DNA of 64,000 nucleotides from Paramacrobiotus metropolitanus. Taxonomy: Eukaryota; Tardigrada; Eutardigrada; Parachela; Macrobiotidae. The stretch spans positions 186,001 to 250,000 of the forward strand of contig NW_026570347.1 of NCBI RefSeq assembly GCF_019649055.1, written 5' to 3'. Shown one piece after another: positions 48,657 through 61,110 of this stretch. The first letter of the stretch is position 1, and each line of letters begins with the position of its first letter. The translations under genes were made by a program, and so were the position numbers. The notes below the pieces were generated by a model. That model worked only from the letters and a program-made list of their open reading frames with translations. It made no database searches and was not told the DNA's origin.

Positions 48657-51600
48657 GGTAGATGTGAAGACAAAAAATGGGAAAATGCAATTATCAAAAG
48701 AACGATTGCCTTGGTTAAAGGTTTGAAATGGTCTCAATGTTATCGTCAAAAGTAAACCCACAAACAATATTCTCAAAAATCTCGGAATCTGACAGTGTGT
48801 TTAATATTAACGCAAAACTTTGGATTTCGCCAAATACCTCAACGACGACGAATGACTGAAAGGTGCTTCGACGTTACTAAAACTGGTTTATATTTGCAGC
48901 TGATAGTGGACACTGGACGGCTGAAGTTGATATGTAAGCGATGCAGCGTGGGATTCCGAAGCAGATGGACGCGGTTACAGTAGCCAGTAACCACATGCTC
49001 CGCCTTTTCTCTCCTTATCATGGATCCGCGGTAAATCCAGTTCTCATAACCGGTTTCAATGCTAAATCGCAGGCAAGCTGCAGTAACAGCTGCTGTTTGG
49101 AATGCCGTGCATTTGTGAAATCTGATTGGATATTGGGATTTCGCTGTGTGTGCAGTTGTTACATGTTGTGAGAAGCCTTGCGCTTGGTCTACAACGCAGC
49201 CGCCGTGCGTATGGTGCGTATATGGTGCCAGCAGCTGAAGAGGTGTTAGGAATGCGTGGAAAAGTGTGACAGGTGGTGCAGATCCAGACGAGTTATAGCA
49301 ATTTTCCCATACACTGCCTTCAGAGTTAAAGTTTGTTGATAATTGACGACATTTGTACAGCTCCTGTAAGATGATCATCACTGTAATTGATAGAGTAACA
49401 ATCCATGTCAAATACTCCACCGCAGCTCTGCTCCCCCCACCAGCCGCAGCCGCGCAACGCTGCATTAACCCGCCCCATTCCCATGATGCGCTTGTTGTGT
49501 TTCCTGCTGTTGGGCCAGAAGCTGCAGATGCCCTGACCCCGGCAATATGCCGCCTTCTTTGCCTGATTGACCACTTGCTCCCATCTTTAATTTGTCACTG
49601 TTTCATAACAATAACAGTTTTGTCTCTGGTTTCATGTCATTTGCTTTGGCAGTATGCTCCATGTCTACAGCGAAGACAATTAACTCCCCGCCAGTTCATC
49701 GGCGTCCACCGCTGGCTTTACAGACTGTTTAAATTGTGCAATAACACTGAAAACTGTAAACATTGTTAATGTTAACACAGATCACAGTCACAGCCTACCA
49801 CAATCCAAATACAAATTAATCATCGTGTAAAAGTAAAAAATTAGTGCGCGTAGAGACAAATAATGCAAGCCCAGTGTGGTCAATCAATGTTTTATTTCTC
49901 TGCACCCTTTCCTCATTCAGGACTTGCACCAACAGACCAACAAGAATTAGATTGTTGTTAAGTATGATCCAATGCCAATTCGTTTTCCTGCAAGAAAATG
50001 CTCGTACATACATACGTACGAAAACGGGACAACGTAGCAAGTATTAGTATCTGTACATTTAGCACAATCCGCGGTGCACAAACTTACACGTGCACAATTG
50101 GCTCAGTTGACCTTTAATTCGAATTATAGCACGTATTATACTATGGCTAAAATTAAAAGGCCAAGGTAAAAGCTATCACTAATACTTCTAGTAAATATTA
50201 GCGGTACCAATGCAGATTGCGTGAGTTCCACAATAAGTATATAGTATAACAATAAGTACTTCATGTCGCAAAAATTTTGTAAATAGGGATAACTGTATGT
50301 ATGGGCAGTATAGCCTATATACTGTATGTCGTCGAGCTGAAATTTGCACCTGAAAACCCTTAATTAAGTAACTTACCACCATCATCTATTTTGGTACACT
50401 GCAGCCGCCAAGTATTAAAAGTATACTTGCTTTGAAATTTAATTAACGTATATAACCGATCTGCGGATTTTCGGGACTCTTAATTATTACTGTGGAAAAT
50501 TCTCAATGTGAATACTTATTTCATGAAGCAATAATGGTTTATTACAACAAAATTTTAAATTTGAATGGCAGGTAAAAGAAATTTTTACGGGCTGGGGAAC
50601 AAAGATGTCAAGATGCACCATTGCTTGCGATATACAATATTCCGTAATTATGTACGGCAGAACTACGACGACTAGCCAGGATCGTGGACGTAAATATGTG
50701 TTTACATGGAAATTCTGGAAACTAAAAAGACAACGAATAAAATTATTGATGTAATATGATACCATAGTGCTTGCGCCATGTGAATCGGTAGTTTCGTTAC
50801 TGTACAAGTACAAAATATATTTAACCATACTGAAACTTATGGGCACCACAAACATTTGCAGTACTGTTGTTATTTACTGTTACCGGTAGCACATACATAT
50901 AAGTACTGTACAGTGCATAACCGGAAGTATATTGTACTGCACACAATCCGGGACGCAAACTTCAGCGGTGTTGTATTTGCTCGACTTCGGAAATAAGGAA
51001 ATCAACTTTTATGTGTGGAAACGCCGCGAAATCTTTGGAGAGCATAAACTGCATAATTTGACTTTATCATAAATTTGTGGTGTTTGTCTCCTTGATAATG
51101 ATACGGAGATACACTAAATTTTTGCTTATTCTTGGTATGTACTTTACATATCACATATTTTGCAAGCAATTCATAACAATTAATTAGTGGTTTCTGTGGT
51201 GCAAAATGCAAATTAGCTAAATATTTTGCACTTGGCTTTACTATGTATATATGATGTAAGCACGAATAATGCACGGGGGATTTTTTGGCCTATCGCAGTG
51301 TTTATACAGAATGTAAATATGAAAACACTAGGGCAAGAAAATTTACTTTGGTTAAGACCACATCTTTAAAAAATTTCAAACATAAGCCGGTATGCTATAT
51401 GCCAGCAGAAGCGCTGTCCCAAACCGCGACGTATAGCGTGTGAAAATGCATGTGTGTTTACTCGGCCCATTTGCCATTTGGTAAATGTGCGAAAACGGTC
51501 CGGATAACCATCCCCTTTACAAATGCCGTTCACATATTAAAAGATTTGTAAGAATGTTCAAATGTTGAGTTAAAAAAATGAAAATATGGCCAGTGGCCCT

Positions 51601-54389
51601 TAGGTACGAATGAGTATGATACATAAGAGAAGAAAAGCGTTTTACAATACATTATTGCTTTTATAGTATATGTTGCCAGCCGACTGGTGAAATCATGTAG
51701 TTGAATAAAGGTATGAGGAAACTACAGGAATTATCTTCCAAGAAGGTATTGTAATTCGTACGGTATTTATACGCTGTCGCCATCTACCTGACAATCTTAC
51801 TATACGACGGCAATTTTTGCTTATGTATTGTAGTGCTCCAGGTTTTAGAAAAAGCGGTACAAGGAGATCAGATTGTGATCCGTGATTTAACCGGTGGGAA
51901 GAAGTTAAATTTTAGCGGGCTAACATAATACATTTCGGCATCTCTTTTTGTCAAACTTTAGCCATGTTTCAACCGTCTGTTTTGTACTCTGTGCATTTAC
52001 CTGCAGCTGTAGAAACTTGCACAAACTTAAATAGGTACCATGTATGCATATGTTTAAATTTGTTCAAACGTTTTTTGTTTAACAGCTGGTTGCCATTACA
52101 TTCGCCTATCGGAAACTTCGTGAGAGCACATATATTCCACCTGCGATACCAGATGTGAGGCACATCTGGATTTTTATTCGAGCAGCTTTACGAAAGCTGC
52201 ACATCACATGCAACAGAAAACAGCCGCACAACGCGTAACAGCCGATTTTTCTTTTTATACACAGTGTTGTTGCCCATATGGCGTCATGCTTGATATGCTT
52301 AAACAACCATTCCAAACACTTGTCGTTGTTAATGAAGCAAGTGTTGGTTTTGATCTTCGTAATAAAAAAACCATCCAACCTCAACATCCGGTGCGGGGGA
52401 TGAGCCAGTAGCGCAGGTGGCGCTTCGCTTTGAAGGCACAGCAGCAGAAACTGAAGAAGGTCAATCGGTTTCTGCAATATATGTGCCGGTAAACGATCCG
52501 ATATTTGCTACAAACAATTTCATCTCCAAGACTCCAACGCATTTTACAAAACAATTGACGCAACAAGACAAATTTTATGCGATCGGTGTACATACGTTTT
52601 GACTTATAAGAAAATGACGACCACTTTACGGCCCCGGCCACCGACCACCGTCCATTCCATCTCAAATCTGTATATACTACGATACACATATTATTAAACC
52701 TTTTAAGATTACGTGAATAACAGAATTCGTACATGCATAAAATTGTATGAAAAGTTTTATATCGCAGCATGGCAACAAATTTCTTACGGAACAGTTTCGA
52801 TTTCATTTAAGCAGCTCTTTCCTTTTAAGTACATTCCAAAGACAAAAAGTTTCAAAAACGAAAACACAAGTTTAAATCTTAGTAGTTGTTTACTATTACC
52901 GATAGAAAATGTAAGATTGTCCTGTACAGTGTATAGTTGAGCAAACCAGCCGCGACCATAATATAAGCAAAAACAAATTTTTTCCTGCACCTGGTAAAGA
53001 ATGGCCACCTTTACGGCGTATCCCAGATGTTTGGTATATTTATATATGTATGGTTGTATGCGATGTACGCATGACTGACAGAGATTGCCGGACGTTATAT
53101 GTAGCCAGTAAATATTATCTGACCGGATTCCGAAGACTTTTACGGAGTCTTTTAATATTGTATTTAAGTGCCTACTTATGGGCCAGTGTTTGCATATAAC
53201 TGAAAATTCATTGCGGCACCCAGCCCCTATTCGTTTAACTCATTCATTGCAAAATATCGAGATGTCATAAAAGATGGAAAACCAGTTTTTGCTGTTCATT
53301 GAGCCACATTCCATCACGATCTGATGAGCGGAAGATGCAGCCCTCAAGTTCGCTAAAGATTAAAGCGAACAGTCGGGCAGCATTATATGTGCCGGACCAA
53401 CAACATATTTTTGAATTTTCGAGACGAATGACTTGAATTAGATGCATTCCAGCGGATTTTTACCGATGCTGGATGTTTTCAAACCTGTCGTGCATGTATT
53501 TGCCGACGCAAACGAGTCATTTCGGAAGATTGCGCAAAGAATTTTATTTGCTGTAATTGATAAATTTACAAAATAACAAGTTTATCTGTTTTTAGCAGGG
53601 GAGAAACGCATAATATTATTATATTAGTTACTATTAGTTAATATTACATCCAATATAAATGCGGTTTGACTGATTTAAAACCAAAATGGAAGTGGAAAAT
53701 GTTATAATCTAAATAATGTTATAATCTAGCATCTAAATGAACGAAAATAATTATTGCTGTTTAATGGTTTACCGTTCAATCTTCCAGGTAATCGTATATA
53801 GCGTTTTATTTTCGTGGCTTGTTGATTTGTTTGTCAATACTGTTCTCAGTGTTCTGTGTATCTCCCTAATGCGGTGCATGTCAGGCACTTCGTGGCTCTG
53901 TTTATCATAAGGACACTTATTTATTGGGCTTACGATACGAATTTGTAACGATTAAACTTCAGAATGATAATTTGTGAGCTTTAACTGTATATTTGGCTCC
54001 GCGAGCCAGATTTTTTAAAAAGACTCCTGGCTTGCTACAACCAAGTAAAATAATTTAAGCAGTCGCATAGTGTCGTACCGGCAGCGACACAAACATGCTG
54101 ATAAACGTCTCGACTTTTATTTTTCTGCACTGCTGAAGTTTCAACAATTTAAACCGCTGTCCAAATAGCACATCTGTTTCAACAAGATAATACGTAAACC
54201 ACATCGACTTGTAGGTAAGGAAAATCACAAAAGCCCAACTTAAAAAACCATTCTTAACAGCAGCCTAAACCATTTCGTACGGACGTACCGTACTACGAGG
54301 TCAAAAGAAATGAACAAATATACAACCACTTATATCACGTTCCATCTGATGTACAACAAAAAATACAGCACCTTAGAAATACTATTTTA
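48657..54389. other. Long non-coding flank within the HLH cluster
   Basis: 5.7 kb with no recognised gene. A 208-codon minus-strand frame (48839-49465) lies directly upstream of the HLH gene in a more G+C-rich patch and includes a GGGGCGGG box near 49475 (minus); it may be promoter or leader. Short frames at 52.1-52.8 kb have no recognised domain. A short tandem duplication, AATGTTATAATCTA, is at 53698-53727. Confidence 0.5.
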
Positions 54390-54740
54390 TTATATATCAT
54401 ACGATTTTTGCTCCAAGGATATTCTTAAATAATTGAGTCCGGTGCAGAGATTTTCCGCTTCCGGGTGGAATTCCACTTGAGATTCTAAATCCTGAATGTA
54501 CTCGATAACGTGCTGGAGAATCTGGAGTTTGGTTAGCTTTTGCTCTTTGGGAATAGAGGGAATCATGTGGGCTAGCTTATCAAACAGCATCTCCATGGCG
54601 TCCATCTCCTCCGATTCTGCGTTCTTGCGCAACTTCTGAATAGCGGGCTTGCACAGCTTGCGAGGGGATACCGGTCGGGACATAATCATCGCCTTCATGG
54701 TAATATCCGCTTGCAACAAATCACACGGTACTCTAATCAA
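54390..54740 (-). CDS. Id/extramacrochaetae-like HLH protein
   Basis: Single-exon protein of 116 residues. The HLH (about residues 46-88) is EEMDAMEMLFDKLAHMIPSI, PKEQKLTKLQ and ILQHVIEYIQDLESQV, very like Id/emc proteins (ILQHVIDYI in Id). There is no basic region in front of helix 1, so it should act as a dominant-negative partner of bHLH activators. Start at 54740 is the first ATG; in-frame ATGs at codons 15, 18 and 20 are alternatives. The C-terminal motif FHPEAENLCTGLNYLRISL is shared with the HLH gene at 63.2 kb. A TATA box lies about 175 bases upstream. Neighbours are HLH paralogues separated by kilobases of non-coding DNA. Confidence 0.9.
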   Translation of the reverse strand: MIRVPCDLLQADITMKAMIMSRPVSPRKLCKPAIQKLRKNAESEEMDAMEMLFDKLAHMIPSIPKEQKLTKLQILQHVIEYIQDLESQVEFHPEAENLCTGLNYLRISLEQKSYDI

Positions 54741-54915
54741 ACTTTCCGATGGAGTACGGTTACGCTGATTCAGTTAGACGGCTACGAAACTGACACAAAG
54801 CAAGATGAACGTCTCGATGAAAACAGAAGTCCAGCAAAAGAAAATCCAAATGTTTTCGAAATCTGCGAATCTGTTATAAACAACCGAATGAGTTGGTGAT
54901 GCCGGTGCGATCGGA

Positions 54916-54924
54916 CTTTATATA
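54916..54924 (-). promoter_or_regulatory. TATA box of the 54.4 kb HLH gene
   Basis: TATATAAAG on the minus strand, about 175 bases before the ATG, in an otherwise G+C-rich stretch containing CCGCC-type boxes. It fits a compact promoter with a leader of about 150 bases. Confidence 0.65.
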
Positions 54925-54930
54925 GCCGAA

Positions 54931-54952
54931 GCTGCTCGCATGCGGTAGCAGC
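54931..54952. promoter_or_regulatory. Near-palindromic promoter element shared with the 63 kb gene
   Basis: A 22-bp near-palindrome beginning GCTGCTCGCATGCGGTAGCA, six bases upstream of the TATA box on the minus gene. A copy matching 16 of 20 bases sits near the presumed start of transcription of the other HLH gene (62834-62853). Confidence 0.5.
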
Positions 54953-55121
54953 GTAGCTCCGCCCGGCGGCTGGCAAGACCGGCAAGAAATCTGGCGGGGG
55001 TGTGTGTGACTAGCAGTTTAATAACCAGATGCTGGCCAATGCGCAGATTGCGCAGGTGTTAACTCGAACTTTTCCCACATTTGCAACACACACTGACACA
55101 CACCATGCATGCAGTCCAGCG

Positions 55122-55136
55122 AGCACACACACACAC
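55122..55136. repeat. CA dinucleotide repeat
   Basis: Short run of CA units, with further interrupted CACA stretches on both sides (55083-55110). Confidence 0.8.
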
Positions 55137-56495
55137 CGGCCATAACGATTAATTGGTAAATTGAATGTTTACACCTGAGACTAGCCGCGGCCAACATGTA
55201 CCGCACTACGCATTGGCAAGCTCTCAAGCCGGCAGATGCACTCCTTCATAATAGGCGAGCATGTGGTCCTATGGCCCGATTACACCGGTTGCATTACATG
55301 CAGCGGTCCCCACACACACAATCCCACAAGGGATCACTGCTGGCTAATGCAGTAATAGCCACGGTCTCCTCCCAACACATACAGCTGCTGCGTGTGTGAT
55401 AAATAAGGTTAAGTACAGAGAATGCTCCGAATGGTGTTAATGCTACGTTCCCATGACCAGATCTTCCAGATGTACCGTGCATGTGTGTCGGAAGAATAGA
55501 TAAGTGCACGTGTCCTCTTGCATATGGCCGACTACCGGATGGTTAGCGTCAGCACATGCCACACTCCAAACCGTAATTAAAAATTCTTGCAATTTTGATT
55601 AGCTGGAAAGTGTGGATCTGCTGTTATTGTACAATGTTTTCCTTTTCCTTTCTTCTAAAACGCTCCCTTTGTCAGTGATGACCACAAGTACGGTATCAAA
55701 CACTAATCGTAAAGACGTAATTATATAATTATAATAAGCTGCGCATGCAGCAGCCACCCTGCATATTCCATTTATCTAAGCATTATCTATGTACTAGCAT
55801 GTTTACTGTTATTTCGCTTATTTGCGGTGCTGTTTGTGTAAATCGATAACTATGCAGATATAAGTAAATGTTTGCGCACCTGCATTGTTTGGGGCGATAT
55901 ACAGTCTAAGCCATATATATCTGTATAACGCCTAAGCGCAAACACGTAAAGTTACATTCCGGTTGATAATTTGATGAAACTGGCTTGTAGATAGGTGCTT
56001 AGAATTATCTACGGTATTCAAACGATCGTCGACTTTCATTCAAAATGACCTCAAGCGCTTCGTTTCTTTTTTGATTAGAATAACAACAGCAATAGATGGC
56101 ATTGATACGGCAAACTGCACGGTAGTGGCGGTACCGTTGACTGGCAGTGGTACTTTAATAATGCTAGAACGTGAACCACGAGTATTCCACAACGAGCTAT
56201 AATAATTATTTATTTTACTAAATCATAGTAATAATATACGACTAGCACTGAATGAGTTATTATGATTTTCTGTTTGTGTTATCTTGCACAACCTTTTGAA
56301 TGAGTCTTTTTATTTTCACGAAGTACATTTAATCGTCAGAAAGGGCACCGGTCTAAGTTTACGTGTATCGAATCTTGGGAAAAAGTTTCCGCTTCGTGCC
56401 GGCTCGTGCCGGCTTCGATAAATTTTCACGAAAAAACTGTAAGCACTTTCAATTAAAGTATGAACTGTAATAATACGAGAACATCTGTAAAGCTT

Positions 56496-56777
56496 TCATT
56501 TAGAAGAAAAGTTGGAACATTTGGTGTTTCTGGCAACGGGTGGATGGCAAATGTTCGCGAGCAGCCGTCGTCGATTGGGATGACCGACAGCACACAGCGA
56601 CAGCTCACGCATAATATGCATAGTAGTATTGCATACATGTGCCGATGTGCGTATGAAATATTTCGGGTGCACATCTTGCATGCTTTGACGCAGCTGGTCA
56701 AGCAGCTGATCTTTCTGATCATCTTTTCGGGCCGTATGCCGCTTCCTGCTGCCCCGGCCCTTTGGCGCAGATAACAC
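56496..56777 (-). CDS. Possible fourth, highly divergent HLH-like ORF
   Basis: A 93-codon ATG-initiated frame. Its middle resembles the HLH paralogues: RKDDQKDQLLDQLRQSM followed by a short linker and a second helix ending TTMHIMREL. This compares with IQDDMDQLLYKLSLMIP and VIDYIREL at 63.2 kb. The distance from DQLL to REL is 37 residues, against 36 in that paralogue, and a His-Pro pair follows (GHP) as in the other two minus-strand genes. The N-terminus is basic. Residues normally strict in helix 2 are not conserved, and overlapping open frames exist on both strands, so this may be chance or a decayed copy. Confidence 0.3.
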   Translation of the reverse strand: MLSAPKGRGSRKRHTARKDDQKDQLLDQLRQSMQDVHPKYFIRTSAHVCNTTMHIMRELSLCAVGHPNRRRLLANICHPPVARNTKCSNFSSK

Positions 56778-59700
56778 ATTGTGGCTACATGTGGGAAATG
56801 CAAAGGCATATGGGGGATATGATCAGCTGGAGCGTTGATTTCCTTTTCTGGATCACACACAAACAGCAACCAGCAGCAGCAGCCGTTGCAGATTGCACCC
56901 ATCCGTCGAGCAGGCACAACTGGCGTTGCCAGGCGTTATTACGCGGGGTGTGCATGTGCACACTTGTGGTTTAATTCTTTACACTGATATTTCATGGACA
57001 GACGTTTACCAGAAGTGGCACACGCAGAATCCGCGAGAACACACTAATTCGTATCTGATTGCCAGAGTGTGTGAGTAAATCAAAACGGGAAATGAGATAT
57101 GCACAGTTTCCACAGCAGTCACATCTTGATTACAGCACTTTTGACACATGTAACGCGAACACTTTACAGACGTTTCAGGCCCAAGCTGCAGCTGTGTGTA
57201 ATTAAATAAAAATAAAAAATGATAGCGTTAGGGCAATGTTGCATGCTGTGTGGATGGGAAAATATTTTTGGATTTTGTAATTAACGCCCTGTCAAGTGAG
57301 AGCAATGTGTGTCGGTTTTAGCGCGCAGTTGAGTGTGCTGATTTTCCGAGGGCAATCAGATCGGCACGACACACACGGAATGGCATTTGCGCCCAAAAGA
57401 TGTGTGAATAGAGTTTCTCCAGATGGCGAACTGACAGTTTGTATCAAAATAATGTAACAGGAAAGAAGACGCAGGTGTCCAATCCAATTCGGTCATCTCT
57501 TGAGCCTGCACATCTACGTGGTACCCGGTGCAGACCCTGTTTCACATGTCACCCATGAGGAGCAGGCCATCACGCAATAATTCGCATAGCCCACCACTGC
57601 CATTCACCAATCAACCAAATAAAATAAAACTTAATTGAAACCGTGCATAAATAATTGGAGTTTGCAGCTGTGCTTGAATTATGTACTTTTCATTGAGTCC
57701 ATGCTTCCTTGTCGACGTTGACGCAACTTTCCAGTAAAGGTTATGCAAAGTCCTGGTGTCTGGAATCTAGACGAAACATGATCTTTCTACCGTACAAACG
57801 GAACCTATGATTTACTTAAATGAAATAGTTTTTATAGAACGGACGCGTAATAAGTTGTATTGTGAAGCGACATAACTTGTTACTTACCGGACTTGCATAA
57901 TTAATGCCGGTTTATTATCACTTCAATTTATCTACAATTAGATATTCTGATAAACTGCTCAAATCTTTGAAATAGAGATACACCATTTCACAAAGTAAAG
58001 AAATAAATTCCAGTAAATTAAAAGTGTACCTTAATGCTATAAAGGAATTAAATTACTTTAAACGCTGGAATGCACTGCCAGCGTGCACATCTTAGCATTT
58101 ATAATTTCCGGAACCTTCTGTGTAAGGAATGTCAAGCATGCCTGCAATCATGGAGCCAAAGGCTAAGGAGCTTGAAGAAGAGCATTAATTTACATAAACT
58201 GTCATGATCTCATGCTCACAGGTTGCAGGGGGCCGGGAAGTTTGCAGTTAGAATATTGTTAGTGAATTAGAAAATCAAACGATTACGATCGGTAGAAATA
58301 GCATCTCGCGTACAGCCATTTCCCATGAATCACTGCAAGCCTGTTAAAGCAGCCGGGGCGGCACACTAACAGGAAACAGTAGCGGCCTTCGGCAAACATG
58401 CTATCGCATTCCAGAGACGTCCTGGACCCGATGGCGCCAGTGCAGGTGATGTCTGCGACAAATTCACACGTGTGTTCACTTAAGATGTCTGCATTTACAT
58501 TTTGTTGCATGAAGCTCTTTTATCTTGGAGGCATTATAACCTACCGGCATGTCATTCAGCGAATCATTTGTGGCCAACCAGTTTCTTTTGATATCTATGA
58601 ACACGTGTCAATATCTAATAATCGTAAGCTCTCAATGTCCGACTGAACCGGACCAATCGCGCCATTCCCACCTTTCAAGTCCGCCAGTGGACCAGCACCG
58701 CTTCGTCGCACTTATTGTACATCGTGCCCACGTACAGCTTAGTCCTTACCACATGGAAAATTGCAATCTATGCAAAAAAAAACAATTTATAGTTTCAACG
58801 AAATTCCAAACTTTTTACATTCGTGCAAAAAGTAAGAAGGAACTTACAATGTTTATTGCAGTTCTCTCTATATATACTTTTGCCAAGGTGCGTAACGTAA
58901 AAGTTCTAAATTAACTCCAGGCAGGTGTTAACATATGTACAGTACCTTGTTTTTACTATAACCAATGCCGCTCTATAACACATGTACAGAGTGAAAGCGG
59001 CAAAATTACAGCAGATTGACACGATTAAGAAAGTTTTTCGCCGGGGTTCAATTTAATCGCTTGATAAATGCATATGTGTACTCGTTTAACAAGCTTGATG
59101 GCGAGAGTCTGGTTATTAAAATCACGATTAAGATGATAAATTGCGATTTTAAAGATATAATTATTAGCTCTTGATAATAATAATTTGTATCAAGAATTTG
59201 GTGCACCGTATTTCCTTCCTACGAAACTGATGCCCCGTTTATCCTACATCAAACACACCGCTCAATCGGCTTAATGGGACACACCATAGATGGAGCAGTC
59301 TGAGTTTTAGATCATGGATCGTAAAAGAAACTTGAGTGATAAGAGCAAGAACAAAGGTCTTTGAAGATGTGCTGTTAATTTCCTTCTAAATTATGTTCGG
59401 CATCGATTGATGATGACCATGCTGTAATAAAACCTGGAAAGTCCGCACACCGCAGTACAGATACTGTTCGTAGTTAATTTTCATTAGGCGGCCTTATAAT
59501 CACTTTCTCTGTGATTAGCCGCCTCTGTCGATTGATGCTTAATGTGATCGTTTCTGAAGTTGTTGTGAAATTTTTCTGTGAACAATTGTTTTGTATTTGC
59601 ACCGTAGGCGTAGACTCTAATTGGGCGAAAAATATTGATCTGTAACTACTGAGAGAGCAAGAAATGGTAATTAAATATTAAATAATTTTCACTAGAGTAG

Positions 59701-61025
59701 GATTAGGACGACCGCTTAACTTAGTACATGTATAATATCAGAATATCGTTGTTTAATATTAGACTATCTTACCTGCATAGCTTTATGAAAACTCTGCAGT
59801 TGAAATAAATTCTTTGCGTGGATGGACTGTGTGCGCTGACAACATTCAAATGACCATCTTATTATTTATATAAACATTCTACCTCGGATGCGCAGTTATT
59901 ATAAATTTGCGTATTGTAACCACTGCGTACTGTAGTACCAAATCATGCATTTTATTACATATATTTATATAGATATCGGTTAAGTATTGCATTAAGGCAT
60001 ATTTAAATCTTACAAAGCTGCTTCTAACGAATTTTATAACTATATGATACATCAGCAAATACTCTAATTTAGTATTAATTGTTTGCAAATTATCAATGGA
60101 ACTTTGTCACTCGAATTTGCAGAAACACATCTCATGTTATTATTCTCATCAATAAATCACGGTGCCGGGAGTACGTAGATATGTTTTATAGTATCATCTT
60201 CTGATAATATTTCGTTATCCACTGTTTAGTCATCAACCTTTACGAGTGCGTCCTCAAATGATGGCCATAAAATGACGCGCTGTGCCGCCATAACTGCAAT
60301 CTTCTTGAGATGAGGAGTCTGTTTAAGGACAATAGCGACGCGCCATAGGAACAATATCCATGTCAAGAAGAATTATCCCGCTTTGTTGGCCTGAGAATGT
60401 CTGCACTGGCAGTGTCATGACGTCAGGATGGTCTTGAGTACCGCCGGGTTTAATTACTCACTTGATTGAGAATGTATACATTGGCAGTGAGTGCGACAAC
60501 TGAGCCTCGTAATGAGAATTAGTCCAAACACTATTTATACATAACACGTGTTTCACTTGTCTCCACCTTATGATGTTATTAACCTGAACATCTCTGCGTC
60601 CAGAGCGATCTTTCATTTCCTTGAAGGCGATTAGGACCCCAATATCACCCTAGCATATGTTTACCCATAAGCTTTGTTTGCTTTACCGGCTTCTCTTTCA
60701 TTGGCGCCAAACTGTGTGATTAATTAAGCGTCACTGGGCACTGAGAAAATTAAGCCACGGTAAAAGCATAATGTAGTTTGTTAAAATTTAAATTGTTACG
60801 AAATATAACGTTTTGTCTTACACATTTACTGTCAGTTTCTTCATTTCGGGCAGTACGACTTCAATTTGCCACATCATTTTGGACATGATAAATTGCTGTT
60901 TGTACACAGTTTAATTAATTCTCGCCGACAAAATAGTGTGCATACATGGATTCCAAAGCAGAAATTATGCTTATGTCGTGCAGTTAAATGGCTGGATATG
61001 CAGGAATAAAATCTACGTATGATAT

Positions 61026-61110
61026 ATATTAAGATTTGTACTACAGATGTATCAAGATATTAAGATTTGTATTTTGTACTACATGTATTAAGATTTTTAC
61101 TACAGTACAG
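61026..61110. repeat. Imperfect tandem repeat
   Basis: Three degenerate copies of a unit starting TATTAAGATTTGTACTACA, with internal insertions. Confidence 0.7.

Larger units (their letters stand above)
54741..56495. other. Upstream region of the 54.4 kb HLH gene
   Basis: Holds the TATA box and palindromic element listed separately, CA-rich runs (about 55083-55136 and 55307-55320), and otherwise no recognised gene. Confidence 0.55.

Noticed and set aside
48839-49465. 208-codon minus-strand open frame
   Set aside because: No recognisable domain, odd composition, in a G+C-richer patch just upstream of an HLH gene; more likely promoter or leader DNA.
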